Shown here in pieces: positions 49,959-61,309 of a DNA stretch of 64,000 bases. The number at the start of each line of letters is the position of its first letter. Position 1 is the stretch's first letter. Under the pieces are notes generated by a model, which worked only from the letters and a program-made list of their open reading frames with translations, ran no database searches and was not told where the DNA came from. Origin of the DNA: Candidatus Caldilinea saccharophila. Its GTDB lineage: Bacteria > Chloroflexota > Anaerolineae > Caldilineales > Caldilineaceae. The stretch lies in contig JADJVW010000002.1 in the NCBI GenBank assembly GCA_016710365.1, positions 248,001 to 312,000 of the forward strand, in the 5' to 3' direction. Position numbers and translations under genes: made by a program.

Positions 49959-51010
49959 ATGGCTGAATACGCCGTTGAACTGCGCAATGTATGGAAGCGT
50001 TTTCCCGGTCCCGGCAATGAAGTCGTCACCGCGGTCAAGGATGTCTCCTTAAAAATTGCCGACGGTGAGTTCTTTGCGTTGCTGGGACCGTCGGGCTGCG
50101 GCAAGACCACCTCGCTGCGTATGATCGCCGGCTTCGAACTGCCGAGTGAGGGCGAAATCTTCCTCCACGGTCGGCCGATGGGCAAGACGCCTCCCTATCA
50201 GCGGTCCATCAACACTGTCTTTCAGAGCTACGCGCTCTTTCCGCACATGACCATCGGCGAAAATATCGCGTTTGGCTTGCAGATGAAGAAGATCGACAAG
50301 CAGGAGACCCAGCGCCGCGTGGGCGAGGCGCTGGAGATGGTGCGGCTGACAGGCTACGAACGGCGCAAGCCGCAGCAGCTTTCCGCCCGGAAGTGCTGCT
50401 GCTCGACGAGCCGCTGGGCGCCCTCGACCTGAAACTGCGCAAGGAGATGCAGCTCGAACTCAAGAAGTTGCAGCGCGAGGTGGGCATCACCTTTATCTTT
50501 GTGACGCACGACCAGGAAGAGGCGCTGACCATGAGCGACCGCATCGCCGTGATGGAGGGCGGCGTTGCCTTGCAGGTCGGCAACGCCAACGACATCTACG
50601 AACATCCCACCTGCCGCTTTGTGGCCGACTTTATCGGCGACACCAATTTCCTCGTCGGCACGATCGGCGAAGTGGCGGGCGGCAAGGCGTGCGTCACGCT
50701 ACCCGGTGGCATCGACCTGTGGGCGCTCACGCCGCAGCCGGTCAATCTGGGGCAAACTGTCACCGTCACCGTGCGGCCGGAGAAGATGCACATTCGCCCG
50801 ACCGCCACCGATGTCAACGTGCTCACAGGGCGGGTGAGCGATATCGTCTACATCGGCACCGATACGCACTATGGCGTGACGCTCAGCGGCGGGCAGCGCA
50901 TTCGCGTGCGCGAGCAGAATTACTCGGCGGAATCGCGGCTGCTGGCGCGCGAGAGGGAAATCGTCAATGTGCGTTTTTCCATCGAAGCGGCCCGCGTGCT
51001 GACGGAGTAA
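49959..51010 (+). pseudogene. potA: Spermidine/putrescine ABC transporter ATPase with ABC signature deleted
   Basis: Walker A (LLGPSGCGKTTSLRMIAGFE), Q-loop (NTVFQSYALFPHMTIGENIA) and the C-terminal TOBE domain are intact, and Walker B (VLLLDEPLGALDLKLRKEMQ) is present in the second frame. At about 50384 the sequence jumps from QQLS to RPEVLLLDEP. About 46 nt that should encode GGQ..RVALARAL are missing, and the frame shifts as well. Without the LSGGQ signature the ATPase could not work. Because potB, potC and potD are otherwise well kept, a collapsed stretch in the assembly is quite possible. AGGAGG precedes the ATG. Confidence 0.85.
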
Positions 51011-51016
51011 CTCCCC

Positions 51017-51914
51017 ATGATCCAGCGTTTCCGCGAGAACCGGCGTCTGCAAGGCTTTCTGCTCATCCTGCCGACTTTGCTCGTCATGGTGGTGATGCTG
51101 ATCATCCCACTGACGCTGACGGTCGTCACCAGCTTCGGCCAACGCGACGCCGACGGCAACGTGATCTACACCTTTACGCTGGAAAACTACTGGCGGCTGA
51201 TCGGCTTCACCGAACAGGGGTGGGACGATCTCTACCTTCGCATCTTGCTGCGTTCGCTCTGGCTGGCGTTGCAGACGACGGTGATCGTGATCGCAATGGC
51301 CTACCCGCTCGCCTACTTTATCGCACGAGCGCCGGAGAAACGGCGCAACTCCCTGCTCTTCCTGGTGCTGATCCCGCTGTGGACAAACTTCATCATTCGC
51401 ATCTACGCCTGGGTGATGATCCTGCGCACCCAGGGCGTGCTCAACGCTGGCTCGGTGGCGTCGCCGGTCTGCTCCAGCATCCCTTTCCAGCCGCTCGACC
51501 TCTATCCGTCGCAGGGGCCGGTGCTGATGGGCATGGTCTATGAGTTCCTGCCCTTTATGATCCTGCCCATCTTCACCTCGCTGGAGAAGATCGAACCGAG
51601 CCTGTACGAAGCGGCTGCCGATCTTGGGGCCAACGCCTTCCGCACCTTTTGCGCCGGGTCGCGCCGCTCTCGATGCCGGGCGTCGTCGCCGGCACGATCC
51701 TGACCTTTGTGCCGGTGATCGGCACCTTTGTCGTCTCTGACATTCTCGGCGGGCGCCAGGTGATCCTGGTCGGCAATCTGGTGCAGCGGCAATTTCTCGA
51801 CGCACGCAACCCGCCTTTCGGTTCGGCCGCGTCGATCATCCTGCTGCTGATGACACTGGGGCTGACCTTGTACTACACGCGGCGCTTTGGCTTGGGGGAG
51901 GAGATCGCGGCAGG

Positions 51915-51918
<4 letters not shown>
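51017..51918 (+). CDS. potB: Spermidine/putrescine ABC transporter permease, one frameshift
   Basis: First permease of the polyamine importer. Six membrane segments, with ILIPLWTNFIIRIYAWVMIL typical of PotB. The EAA loop starts YEAAADLGANAFRTF and breaks at TTTT (~51648); one more T gives LRRVAPLSMPGVVAGTILTF and the frame to 51918. Length about 300 aa. Homopolymer indel, probably a sequencing error. The stop overlaps potC (ATGA). Confidence 0.88.
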
Positions 51919-52754
<836 letters not shown>

Positions 52755-52774
52755 CACTGTGAAAGGATGGCAAA

Positions 52775-53914
<1,140 letters not shown>

Positions 53915-53937
53915 TCACCGCCCGCGGCAACGCGTGC

Positions 53938-53972
53938 AGAGGTATGGGCGCAACGCTCATGCCTCTTTTTTT
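53938..53972 (+). terminator. Rho-independent terminator of potABCD
   Basis: AGAGGTATGGGC pairs with GCTCATGCCTCT (12 pairs, two G-U) around GCAAC, followed by seven T. Confidence 0.93.
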
Positions 53973-54015
53973 GCGTAGACGATGTCAACGCGCCGTATGT
54001 GCAGGCGAACTGAAG

Positions 54016-54138
54016 CTACATGCCGCCGCCTGCCGCACCGCCCGCCACGAGGAGAAGACCAATCACGCCGATAATGCCCAAAATGAGCATCACGTAGAAA
54101 AGACCCGAATAGCCTGTCTGGTTGCCTTGATTGTCCAC
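54016..54138 (-). CDS. Possible small membrane protein
   Basis: 40 aa from a GTG: VDNQGNQTGYSGLFYVMLIL then GIIGVIGLLLVAGGAAGGGM. A polar start is followed by one strong hydrophobic helix and a Gly-rich end. The ribosome site is weak and the frame extends upstream to 54429 without recognisable content, so the start is uncertain. The remaining 54139-54381 shows nothing I can support. Confidence 0.35.
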   Translation of the reverse strand: MDNQGNQTGYSGLFYVMLILGIIGVIGLLLVAGGAAGGGM

Positions 54139-54381
54139 GTTGCCCCCAGCGCGCTGGCGAATGGGCTCCGAGGGAGGTGAAGTAATCAGCAATGCGGAGC
54201 GAAAGATGATTGGATGCGGAATGCCCGCATCAAAAGGGATGACGCAACTGGAGTGAAAAAGATACGCTTCTTCATTGCATCCGTTGTCGGCTCTTGTCAC
54301 GCTTGACCGGTCCGTCATTACGGACGAAGCCCAAAACCGTGTATCCTGTATGGTTACGAGAACCCTTTGATCGCATTTCGG

Positions 54382-54408
54382 TTGACCAGCGTGAGGACGT
54401 TTTATACT
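54382..54408 (+). promoter_or_regulatory. Possible promoter of the ABC exporter gene
   Basis: TTGACC at 54382 and TATACT at 54403, but the spacer is only 15 nt. The start would be near 54415, very close to the ATG at 54428. Confidence 0.4.
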
Positions 54409-54427
54409 TTCGGAACCTATATCCACC

Positions 54428-56161
54428 ATGATTCGCCAATTTGCTGCCTATTACAAACCTTATCGAATCCTCTTTTTTCTCGACTTCGGCTGCGCCCTGA
54501 TCGTGGGGCTGCTGGAGTTAGCGTTTCCACTCGCCGTCAATCAATTTGTGGACAAGTTGCTGCCCAGCGAGGATTGGACGCTGATCCTGCTGGCGACCGC
54601 GGCGCTGCTGGCTGTCTACGTCCTGAACACAGCCCTGCAATATGTGGTCACCTACTGGGGGCACATGCTGGGCATCAACATCGAAACCGACATGCGGCGT
54701 AAAGTGTTTGAGCATATCGAGAAGCTGTCGTTTCGCTTCTTTGACAACACCAAGACGGGCCATCTGATCGCGCGCATCACCACCGATCTGCAGGACATCG
54801 GCGAGATCGCCCATCATGGCCCCGAAGACATCTTTGTCGCCATCATGACGCTGGTCGGCGCGTTTGTGCTGATGGGCTGGATCAACTGGGAGCTGACCGT
54901 GCTGACCTTCCTGGTCATCCCCATCATCATCTGGGTGGCAATGTATTTCAGCGGCAAGATGACCCGAACCTATCGCCGGCTTTTTAGCGACGTGGCGCAA
55001 TTCAACGCCCGCATCGAGGACGCCGTAGGCGGCATTCGCGTGGTCAAGGCGTTTGCCAATGAAGAGTACGAAAAACGCCTGTTCGCCGTCGACAACATGA
55101 ATTACCGCGCCACCAAGCTAACCGCCTACAAACTCATGGCGATCAGCATGTCGCTCAGCTACATGCTGATGCGCTTTGTCTCGCTCTTTGTCATGATCTG
55201 CGGCACCTGGTTTGTGATCAACGGCGAGTTGACCTACGGTGAATTCGTGGCGTTTCTGCTGCTCACGAATGTCTTCTTCCGGCCCATCGAAAAGATCAAC
55301 GCCGTGATCGAGAGTTATCCCAAAGGCATCGCCGGCTTCAAACGGTATATGGAGATTCTGCAAACCGAGCCGGACATCCAGGATGCGCCCGATGCCATAG
55401 AAGTCGCGACGCTTACGGGCAACATTCGCTACCACAATGTCGCCTTTGGCTACGACCAGCACCGCAAAGTCATTCGCAATATCAACCTGACCATCAGCCC
55501 CGGAGAAACCGTGGCGTTTGTCGGCCCTTCCGGCGCGGGCAAGACAACGCTGTGCAACCTGCTGCCGCGCTTCTATGATGTCGACGCGGGCAGCGTCACG
55601 ATCGATGGCATCGACGTGCGCACGCTGACGCAGCGGTCGTTGCGCCAACAGATCGGCATCGTCCAGCAGGATGTCTTTCTCTTCGCCGGCACGATCGGCG
55701 AGAACATCGCCTACGGCAAACTTGACGCCAGCCAGGAGGAAATCTGGACCGCCGCGCGGCGCGCACAGTTGGAGGAGTTCATCCGCAGCCTGCCGGAGGG
55801 CATGGAGACCTTGATCGGCGAGCGCGGGGTCAAGCTCTCCGGCGGGCAGAAGCAGCGCGTCTCCATTGCACGCATGTTTCTCAAGAACCCGCCGATCCTG
55901 ATCCTCGACGAAGCGACCTCTGCGCTGGACACTGAAACGGAAATGGCGATCCAGCGCGCGTTGGAGGAGCTGGCCAAAGGGCGCACCACGCTGGTGATCG
56001 CCCATCGGCTGAGCACAGCCGCGCGCGCCGACCGCATCATCGTGCTCGACGGCGACCGCATCACCGAGATGGGCGCACACACCGAGTTGCTCACGCGCAA
56101 CGGTCGCTATTCCATGTTGTGGCGTGCGTTTGAACATGGCGTGGCGGTGAGGGCGAACTGA
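54428..56161 (+). CDS. ABC exporter, fused membrane and ATPase domains (MsbA/MdlB-like)
   Basis: 577 aa half-transporter. Six membrane helices in residues ~10-310, including the coupling region FRFFDNTKTGHLIARITTDL. The ATPase domain has Walker A VAFVGPSGAGKTTLCNLLPR, Q-loop IGIVQQDVFLFAGTIGENIA, signature LSGGQKQRVSIARMFL, Walker B ILILDEATSALDTETE and switch VIAHRLSTA. It likely works as a homodimer exporting lipids or drugs; the substrate is not known. Confidence 0.92.
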   Translation: MIRQFAAYYKPYRILFFLDFGCALIVGLLELAFPLAVNQFVDKLLPSEDWTLILLATAALLAVYVLNTALQYVVTYWGHMLGINIETDMRRKVFEHIEKLSFRFFDNTKTGHLIARITTDLQDIGEIAHHGPEDIFVAIMTLVGAFVLMGWINWELTVLTFLVIPIIIWVAMYFSGKMTRTYRRLFSDVAQFNARIEDAVGGIRVVKAFANEEYEKRLFAVDNMNYRATKLTAYKLMAISMSLSYMLMRFVSLFVMICGTWFVINGELTYGEFVAFLLLTNVFFRPIEKINAVIESYPKGIAGFKRYMEILQTEPDIQDAPDAIEVATLTGNIRYHNVAFGYDQHRKVIRNINLTISPGETVAFVGPSGAGKTTLCNLLPRFYDVDAGSVTIDGIDVRTLTQRSLRQQIGIVQQDVFLFAGTIGENIAYGKLDASQEEIWTAARRAQLEEFIRSLPEGMETLIGERGVKLSGGQKQRVSIARMFLKNPPILILDEATSALDTETEMAIQRALEELAKGRTTLVIAHRLSTAARADRIIVLDGDRITEMGAHTELLTRNGRYSMLWRAFEHGVAVRAN

Positions 56162-56194
56162 AAAGATATTTTGCACCTGTTCAGTTTGGTTTCC

Positions 56195-56289
56195 ATAGAC
56201 CACGGATTAGGCGGATTAGACGGACAAAGCCGGATAATTTTCAGATAAATCCGCGAGAATCCGTCTAATCCGTCCTATCCGTGGTCTAT
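56195..56289. repeat. Dispersed hairpin repeat, copy 2
   Basis: Starts ATAGACCACGGATTAGGCGG and ends CCTATCCGTGGTCTAT; best preserved copy together with 28122-28206, with identical first 20 bases. It follows the ABC exporter gene. Confidence 0.88.
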
Positions 56290-56320
56290 TTTTTGCGATG
56301 GCTGTATAGTACGATATTTT

Positions 56321-56350
56321 TGACGCAGAGGCGCGGATAGGCAAAGACAC
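56321..56350. repeat. Partial GACGCAGAGGCGC repeat
   Basis: TGACGCAGAGGCGCGGATAG followed by GCAAAGACAC matches the left half of the element at 3507 and the piece at 43291. Confidence 0.55.
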
Positions 56351-56361
56351 AACGAAAATCC

Positions 56362-56482
56362 AGGTCAACCAGATCTCGTGTGGTTACGTGCCGGGGACGG
56401 GCTTGCGGTGCTTCGGTCGAGCAGACAACGTTCAGCCCGTCCCCGGCACGTAAGACCCGACCCCATCAATTCCGGTTGAGCC
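56362..56482 (+). repeat. ~122-bp repeat, copy A (inverted relative to 62820-62942)
   Basis: Contains GTGCCGGGGACGGGCTTGCG and CAGCCCGTCCCCGGCAC, which pair with each other as a large hairpin. Nearly every base from 56374 to 56482 is repeated in inverse orientation at 62820-62935. It starts a few bases after the end of the CPT-like gene on the minus strand. Confidence 0.92.
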
Positions 56483-56495
56483 GAAAATCTCTGCG

Positions 56496-57113
56496 TCAAG
56501 CTTGCTCAACTGCCAGCCGGACAAATGCCGTCGCTGGCGCGCCGTCATCGAGCCGCTGCCGGATCAACTCGGCGCACGCCTGCGGCTTCAGCACCGACGT
56601 ATCGACTTCCAGGTCGTAGATGCCAGGATCGTGCACGGCCTGCTGCCAGCGCTGCACGGGCGCGGGGGCCGCCGCGTCTGCAGGCAAGTCAGCGTTCCAG
56701 CCGGTCGCCCGCCGCCGCCGCATGATCACCTCGATGGGGCAGCGCACGCCGACGAAGAGCACGGGCAGGCCGTCCAGCAAACGGACGCAACTGGGAAGAA
56801 TCCCAAGCGGGCGCGAGTAGCTGTCGTGGTGCCCCACATCAACCACCACATTGACGCCCAGCCGGCTGTGCGCGGCAATCGATGCGTAGAGCGCGGCATA
56901 GAGCTGCACGATCAGCGGTTCGAGGTCCGGGCGCTCGCCGCCGGGGCGCAGGCCAATGCCAGGCTGAAAGCGCGCCGGCGTCATCTGCATAAAGCGGTCA
57001 ACGCCCAGATTCATCCACAGGCCGTCGAACGACGCCTGGATCACCGCGACGATGCTCGACTTGCCGCTGCGCGGCGCACCGTTCAGGATGACAACGCGAC
57101 CAGGTTCACTCAT
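56496..57113 (-). CDS. Chloramphenicol phosphotransferase-like kinase (CPT family)
   Basis: 205 aa from ATG 57113, which has GGAGG seven bases upstream. P-loop VVILNGAPRSGKSSIVAVIQ, then MNLGVDRFMQMTPARFQPGI with the Asp expected to act as base, GVNVVVDVGHHDSY, and VGVRCPIEVIMRRRRATGWN with the basic lid. The family includes Streptomyces chloramphenicol 3-O-phosphotransferase and many small-molecule kinases of unknown target. Whether it gives resistance cannot be told from sequence. Confidence 0.78.
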   Translation of the reverse strand: MSEPGRVVILNGAPRSGKSSIVAVIQASFDGLWMNLGVDRFMQMTPARFQPGIGLRPGGERPDLEPLIVQLYAALYASIAAHSRLGVNVVVDVGHHDSYSRPLGILPSCVRLLDGLPVLFVGVRCPIEVIMRRRRATGWNADLPADAAAPAPVQRWQQAVHDPGIYDLEVDTSVLKPQACAELIRQRLDDGAPATAFVRLAVEQA

Positions 57114-57190
57114 CCTCATACCTCCAGAAACTGAATATTCAGGAACGCCAGGCGCCAGCTTGGAGCGAGGACGTCCCGTCCGCCCTTCTC

Positions 57191-57577
57191 TTACCCACGC
57201 CCGCGCGGCGCCGCCCCTGCCTGATGCGCATAGCCCAAACTGGCGGCAAGCGCGTAGTAATGTTGCGCCCCCGCCTGGTCGCCGATCTGTTCGTAAGCAT
57301 AACCCATGCTCAAGTAGAGCGAAGGGTAAAAAGCTGCCACACGCGCGTCGTCTACAGCCTCGGCGCGACGCAAGGCTTCCTGGTTCCAGGCAAAGATGGC
57401 GTCGGGCGTGGCCTGGAAGCGCGCCAGGTAGTGTGCGGCGATGCACGCCGCGTAGTCATCCTGCGCGGCGTCCCAGGCCTGTTGGTAGAGCGCATGGGCG
57501 TCGGCGCGCCGGCCTTCAAACTCGGCGCGCGTGCCGTCGATGCAGCGTTTCACTACAGGATGGTCGAGGTCGATCAT
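57191..57577 (-). CDS. TPR-like helical repeat protein
   Basis: 128 aa from ATG 57577, overlapping the stop of the DinB-like gene by 4 bp. Helical pairs of TPR type: AHALYQQAWDAAQDDYAACI, AWNQEALRRAEAVDDARVA and GYAYEQIGDQAGAQHYYALA. It is probably translated together with the DinB-like gene. Specific role unknown. Confidence 0.72.
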   Translation of the reverse strand: MIDLDHPVVKRCIDGTRAEFEGRRADAHALYQQAWDAAQDDYAACIAAHYLARFQATPDAIFAWNQEALRRAEAVDDARVAAFYPSLYLSMGYAYEQIGDQAGAQHYYALAASLGYAHQAGAAPRGRG

Positions 57578-58056
57578 CGCGCCAGCCAATCCTGATACAC
57601 GCCCTCCATTTGCTCGATATGCTCGCGCACATGTCGTTCATAGACGTCGAGCCAGTCATCCATTGTCATCGCACCGTCCTCGCTATGCTCAACTGTGTGC
57701 GACCAGACTGCTTCAGGTGCATCCTTGATCAGTTCATAGGAAGTGCGGCGCAGCCACTGGAAAAGTTGCAACGCGTCATCAATGTTCTGGTCGTGATAAT
57801 TCAACGCCCGCGCCCACTTGGTTTCGTCATAGCCCAGCACCATACTGCCCGGCTCGGCAAGCAGGCGGCGACAGCGCACATAGCTGTTGGCCTCGCTGTC
57901 GGTGATGTGCACGATGATCTCGTGGATCGTCCAGCGGCCAAGCGCGGGCCGATATTGCCACATCTCGCGCGGAAAGCGACCCAGCGCCGCGACCAGTTGC
58001 GCATAAGCGGCCCCGTAGGCCTCAATCTTCCGATCTCGTTCTTCACGTCCCATCAT
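57574..58056 (-). CDS. DinB-fold (YfiT/DUF664-like) protein
   Basis: 160 aa four-helix-bundle protein of the DinB/bacillithiol-transferase superfamily, not the DNA polymerase of the same name. Metal-ligand histidines are expected at GRWTIHEIIVHITDSEANSY and DVYERHVREHIEQMEGVY. AAGGAG lies a few bases upstream. These proteins often transfer low-molecular-weight thiols or act in stress; no substrate can be assigned. Confidence 0.82.
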   Translation of the reverse strand: MMGREERDRKIEAYGAAYAQLVAALGRFPREMWQYRPALGRWTIHEIIVHITDSEANSYVRCRRLLAEPGSMVLGYDETKWARALNYHDQNIDDALQLFQWLRRTSYELIKDAPEAVWSHTVEHSEDGAMTMDDWLDVYERHVREHIEQMEGVYQDWLAR

Positions 58057-58123
58057 CATTCTCCTTGTCTCCCCCTTCCCCCTTATCTCCCAGTCTCCTT
58101 GTCTCCCTGTCTCCCCTTCCGCC

Positions 58124-59218
58124 TCACACCACCTCACACGCGTTCAACTCCGGAAACTCCGGGAACGGCGCGTGCGGCTCACTTTGATACCAGAACACGG
58201 TCGAAGCAATGTCGTCCTGCAGCGTCAGATAGCGCGGCTTGCCTTCGAGCGGCGCACGCCAGCCCAGCGCCTGGATCGTCACGCGCAGATCCTCCTGAAA
58301 GCGAATCGGATCCATGATGTGCCAGCGGTACATGCCAAAGCGCTGCTGGCTGCGGTAGAGTCCGTCTGGCTTGATCACTTGGGGCAGACCGGTGTAAGGC
58401 CCGCTGAAGACGCCGTACTGCCCGGGCGGGAACTCGAAGTTCCACGCGCCGCCGAAGTAATCCTCCGTGCCCGTGCCGCAGATCGTCGGCCATTCGTCAT
58501 CGCCGTCGAGATAGAACTTGATTTCGCCCTCGCCCCACCAGCCCGTGTTGTTGACGCCCCACGCCAGGTACGTTCCGACATAGTGCCCCTGTCCCGTGAC
58601 GCCGTCGAGCAGCGCGTGCACCGTCTGATAAGGCAGCGGATTGCTGCGCCGCCACTGGGCGTGGAAATAGGCGGAAGTCTCTGGAACCTCGGTGAGCGCA
58701 TAGGTAATCTGGTAGTAAAAGCCATTCACCGGCTCCGGCGACAGGTTCTCCACGGTGATGCGCGCCCGGCTGCGAAAGGGCATTTCCCAGTAGCTGTTGA
58801 AGCCGCCCGCAGGGTTGACCGCCACCGCCAGCGACGTGATGTTGCAGCGCTCGCCCCACCCGTTGGCGAAAAAGTCGCCCAGCGGCGTCTCCACCGAAGG
58901 CGTCGCCTCGTCGTCCCAGTAGAAGCGGAAAACCAGCCGCCGCCACGCCGAAGGATGCACCGTCAGCCAGATATGCTGGATCACTCCTGGCCCGTCGATG
59001 TCGGCGAGGGTGATGGTGGTGCGGCCGGGAATGTGGATCGAGGGGGAGATCTTCCAACCCTGACCCAACTCGCGGCCAGCAACCTCGCCCGTACCCTCCA
59101 TCGAGCGGCCGCCGCCGCCCTTGCGCCCATCAAAATTTTCGGCGCTGATCGAGCGCGTGACCGCGTTCGATAGCTGCGACAGGCCGCCAATGCCCATGTT
59201 CAATCCTGGAAAGCCCAT
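58124..59218 (-). CDS. DUF2961/GH172 family glycosidase-like protein
   Basis: 364 aa, no signal peptide. The family pattern is present: SISAENFDGRKGGGGRSMEG, PGVIQHIWLTVHPSAWRRLV, ETPLGDFFANGWGE, WEMPFRSRARITVENLS, GWWGEGEIKFYLDGDDEWPT and the core GTGTEDYFGGAWNF. DUF2961 includes characterised GH172 enzymes acting on fructofuranosides. The acidic residues in GTGTEDY and nearby are likely catalytic. AAGGAG lies six bases before the ATG. The adjacent FGGY kinase suggests a sugar-use locus. Confidence 0.86.
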   Translation of the reverse strand: MGFPGLNMGIGGLSQLSNAVTRSISAENFDGRKGGGGRSMEGTGEVAGRELGQGWKISPSIHIPGRTTITLADIDGPGVIQHIWLTVHPSAWRRLVFRFYWDDEATPSVETPLGDFFANGWGERCNITSLAVAVNPAGGFNSYWEMPFRSRARITVENLSPEPVNGFYYQITYALTEVPETSAYFHAQWRRSNPLPYQTVHALLDGVTGQGHYVGTYLAWGVNNTGWWGEGEIKFYLDGDDEWPTICGTGTEDYFGGAWNFEFPPGQYGVFSGPYTGLPQVIKPDGLYRSQQRFGMYRWHIMDPIRFQEDLRVTIQALGWRAPLEGKPRYLTLQDDIASTVFWYQSEPHAPFPEFPELNACEVV

Positions 59219-59241
59219 TTTCTTCTCCTTTGGTTAGGTGC

Positions 59242-60735
59242 TTACTTTACCAACTGCCGATACAAAGTTTCCTGCTTTGCGAGCGCGGCCTGGTGGAGAG
59301 CATGGTGCGCCGCGTCTGGCTGCATGACTGTCGCCGGCGCGGGCGGCAGATCCGACAAGGTTGTAATTTGGCCCAACGCGCGCAGCGCCAGTAACGCCGC
59401 GCCGCGCGCGGACAGTTCCGTCTCCTGCGTGACGAGCAGCGGACGGCCCAGCACGTCGGCGATGATTTGCTGCCAGGCGCGCGAGCCGGCCAACGCGCCG
59501 CCACTGGCGACGATGGCGCCCGTCACGCCGCCCTCAGGCAGCAACGGCGCCAGCCGTCGGTAGATCAGGGCGAAGCGATCAGCAATGGCCTCCAGCGCGG
59601 CCTGATAGATGTCGAGCGGTGTTGTGGCTAAGGTAAAACCCTGCAGCGCAGCCTGGGCATTGTCCCGCCAGCCGGGCGCGCGTTCGCCGGCAATGAAGGG
59701 AAGCATCTGAAGCCCATGTTCGCCCGGCTGGCGACGCGCCAATGCCCTTTCTAACTCATCCAGCGGCGGCAGGGTGAGCGTTGTGCGCAGCCAGGCCAGG
59801 AGGTTGCCTCCTTCCGTCGTTGCGCCGCCGAGCAATCCTTCGGTCGCCGTGACGCGATAGAGCCACAGGCCATCCGGCACGGCGGGCAGCGTGGCCGGTA
59901 CGACGACGCGCAGCGCGCCGGTGGTGCCGATGGTCAGCGCGATGTGTTCCCCGTCAACGGCGCCGCTGCCCACGTTGGCGGCCGCGCCGTCGCCCACCGC
60001 GGGCAGCCACTGCGCGGACGCGAGCGCCGGCCAGCGTTCACGCCATGCCGGGCACAAACGCACCGGACGCGGCGTCACGTCCACCAGTGGCGACAGTTGG
60101 CCGGCCGTGATCGGCAATCGCGACAGCCATGCGTCGTCCCATTGCAAGGTGTGGCGGTTGAGCAGACCTGTCCACGATGCGACGCTGTAACTCGTGCAGA
60201 GCTCGCCGGTCAGCCGCCACAGCACGTAGTCGCCGATCGACATCCATCGCACGCTGCGCTCCAGCCATTGAGGGTGCTCGGCGGCCATCCACACAAAGCG
60301 CGCCGGCAAATAGGAACTGTGCAACACGCACCCCGTGCGTTCGTGCACCGCCTGCACGCCGCCGACGCCCAACGCCAGCCGCAGCGTCTCCACCGCGTCG
60401 GCGCAGCCCGGCGCGGCGTAGGTCAGCACCGGTGTGGCCGGCTGATTTTGCGCGTCGATGCCTAGAATGCTGGTGGCGAAGGTGCAACCGGCGACCGCAG
60501 TTACTCGCCTGTCCGTGACGCTCAACTGCTGTACAACTTGGTCGACCGCCTCGACAACAGCCTCGAAAAGCTTCTCCGCTGCGTAAGTCATATCGCCGGC
60601 TGCGGCAATCTCGGGATCGTAAGTCACCTGCGCGGCGATGCCCGGCAGCGGGCGCGCCCGCTCGTCGAAAGCCAACGCGCGCGTCGAAGAGGTGCCGATG
60701 TCAAGGACGAGCAAAGTCTGCTGAGTAGAGCGCAT
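59242..60735 (-). CDS. FGGY family carbohydrate kinase (gluconokinase-like)
   Basis: 497 aa from ATG 60735 (AAGGGA upstream); ATG 60741 is also possible. N-terminal phosphate loop LLVLDIGTSSTRALAFDE, sugar-site residues in MSIGDYVLWRLTGELCTSYS, and the second ATP loop IALTIGTTGALRVVVPA. C-terminal FGGY motif ATPLDIYQAALEAIADRFAL and VASGGALAGSRAWQQIIADV. The DIGTSSTRA start resembles gluconate kinases, but xylulokinase-type substrates remain possible. It lies 23 bp upstream of the GH172 gene on the same strand. Confidence 0.88.
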   Translation of the reverse strand: MRSTQQTLLVLDIGTSSTRALAFDERARPLPGIAAQVTYDPEIAAAGDMTYAAEKLFEAVVEAVDQVVQQLSVTDRRVTAVAGCTFATSILGIDAQNQPATPVLTYAAPGCADAVETLRLALGVGGVQAVHERTGCVLHSSYLPARFVWMAAEHPQWLERSVRWMSIGDYVLWRLTGELCTSYSVASWTGLLNRHTLQWDDAWLSRLPITAGQLSPLVDVTPRPVRLCPAWRERWPALASAQWLPAVGDGAAANVGSGAVDGEHIALTIGTTGALRVVVPATLPAVPDGLWLYRVTATEGLLGGATTEGGNLLAWLRTTLTLPPLDELERALARRQPGEHGLQMLPFIAGERAPGWRDNAQAALQGFTLATTPLDIYQAALEAIADRFALIYRRLAPLLPEGGVTGAIVASGGALAGSRAWQQIIADVLGRPLLVTQETELSARGAALLALRALGQITTLSDLPPAPATVMQPDAAHHALHQAALAKQETLYRQLVK

Positions 60736-60845
60736 AAACATTCCCTTGGCGGCTTTGTGTGCAAGGTGGAAAATTTCCGCTTGTCATTGATGTCTACTAT
60801 TATGGTGACATAGCTACCCTGACCATGCAAACGAGAGGTGAGACT

Positions 60846-61301
60846 ATGTCTGGTCGTTACTTCGAGGATCTGACGATCGGTGACGTGATCGAACACAGCT
60901 TGGCGCGCACCATCACCGAGATGGACAACGTGCTCTTCAGCGCGCTGACCATGAACACCCAACCGCTGCATCTCAACGAGGATTACGCCCAGCGGCACTC
61001 GGAGTTTGGCCGGCGCATCGTCAACGGCATCTTCACGCTGGGGCTGGCGGTCGGCATCACCGTGCCCGAACTGACCGAAGGCACGCTGGTCGCCAACCTG
61101 GGCTATGCACGCGTGCTGCACCCGCACCCCATGTTTCACGGCGACACCCTCTACATGACCACCGAAATTGTGGAAAAGCGGGACTCGCGCTCGCGGCCCA
61201 GCCAGGGCATCGTACGCTTTCGTCACACCGGGCGCAACCAGGATGGCGTGGTCGTCATCGAGTTCGAGCGCACCGCGTTGATGAAGAAAAAAGAAAGCTA
61301 A
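60846..61301 (+). CDS. MaoC-like hot-dog dehydratase
   Basis: 151 aa from ATG 60846. YFEDLTIGDVIEHSLARTIT and FSALTMNTQPLHLNEDYAQR show the MaoC pattern with an Asn-Thr-x-x-x-His active region. This resembles mesaconyl-CoA hydratase-like or enoyl-CoA hydratase 2 proteins. It is divergent from the FGGY kinase and 8 bp ahead of a GNAT gene. The exact acyl substrate is unknown. Confidence 0.83.
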   Translation: MSGRYFEDLTIGDVIEHSLARTITEMDNVLFSALTMNTQPLHLNEDYAQRHSEFGRRIVNGIFTLGLAVGITVPELTEGTLVANLGYARVLHPHPMFHGDTLYMTTEIVEKRDSRSRPSQGIVRFRHTGRNQDGVVVIEFERTALMKKKES

Positions 61302-61309
61302 CCGCGGCC

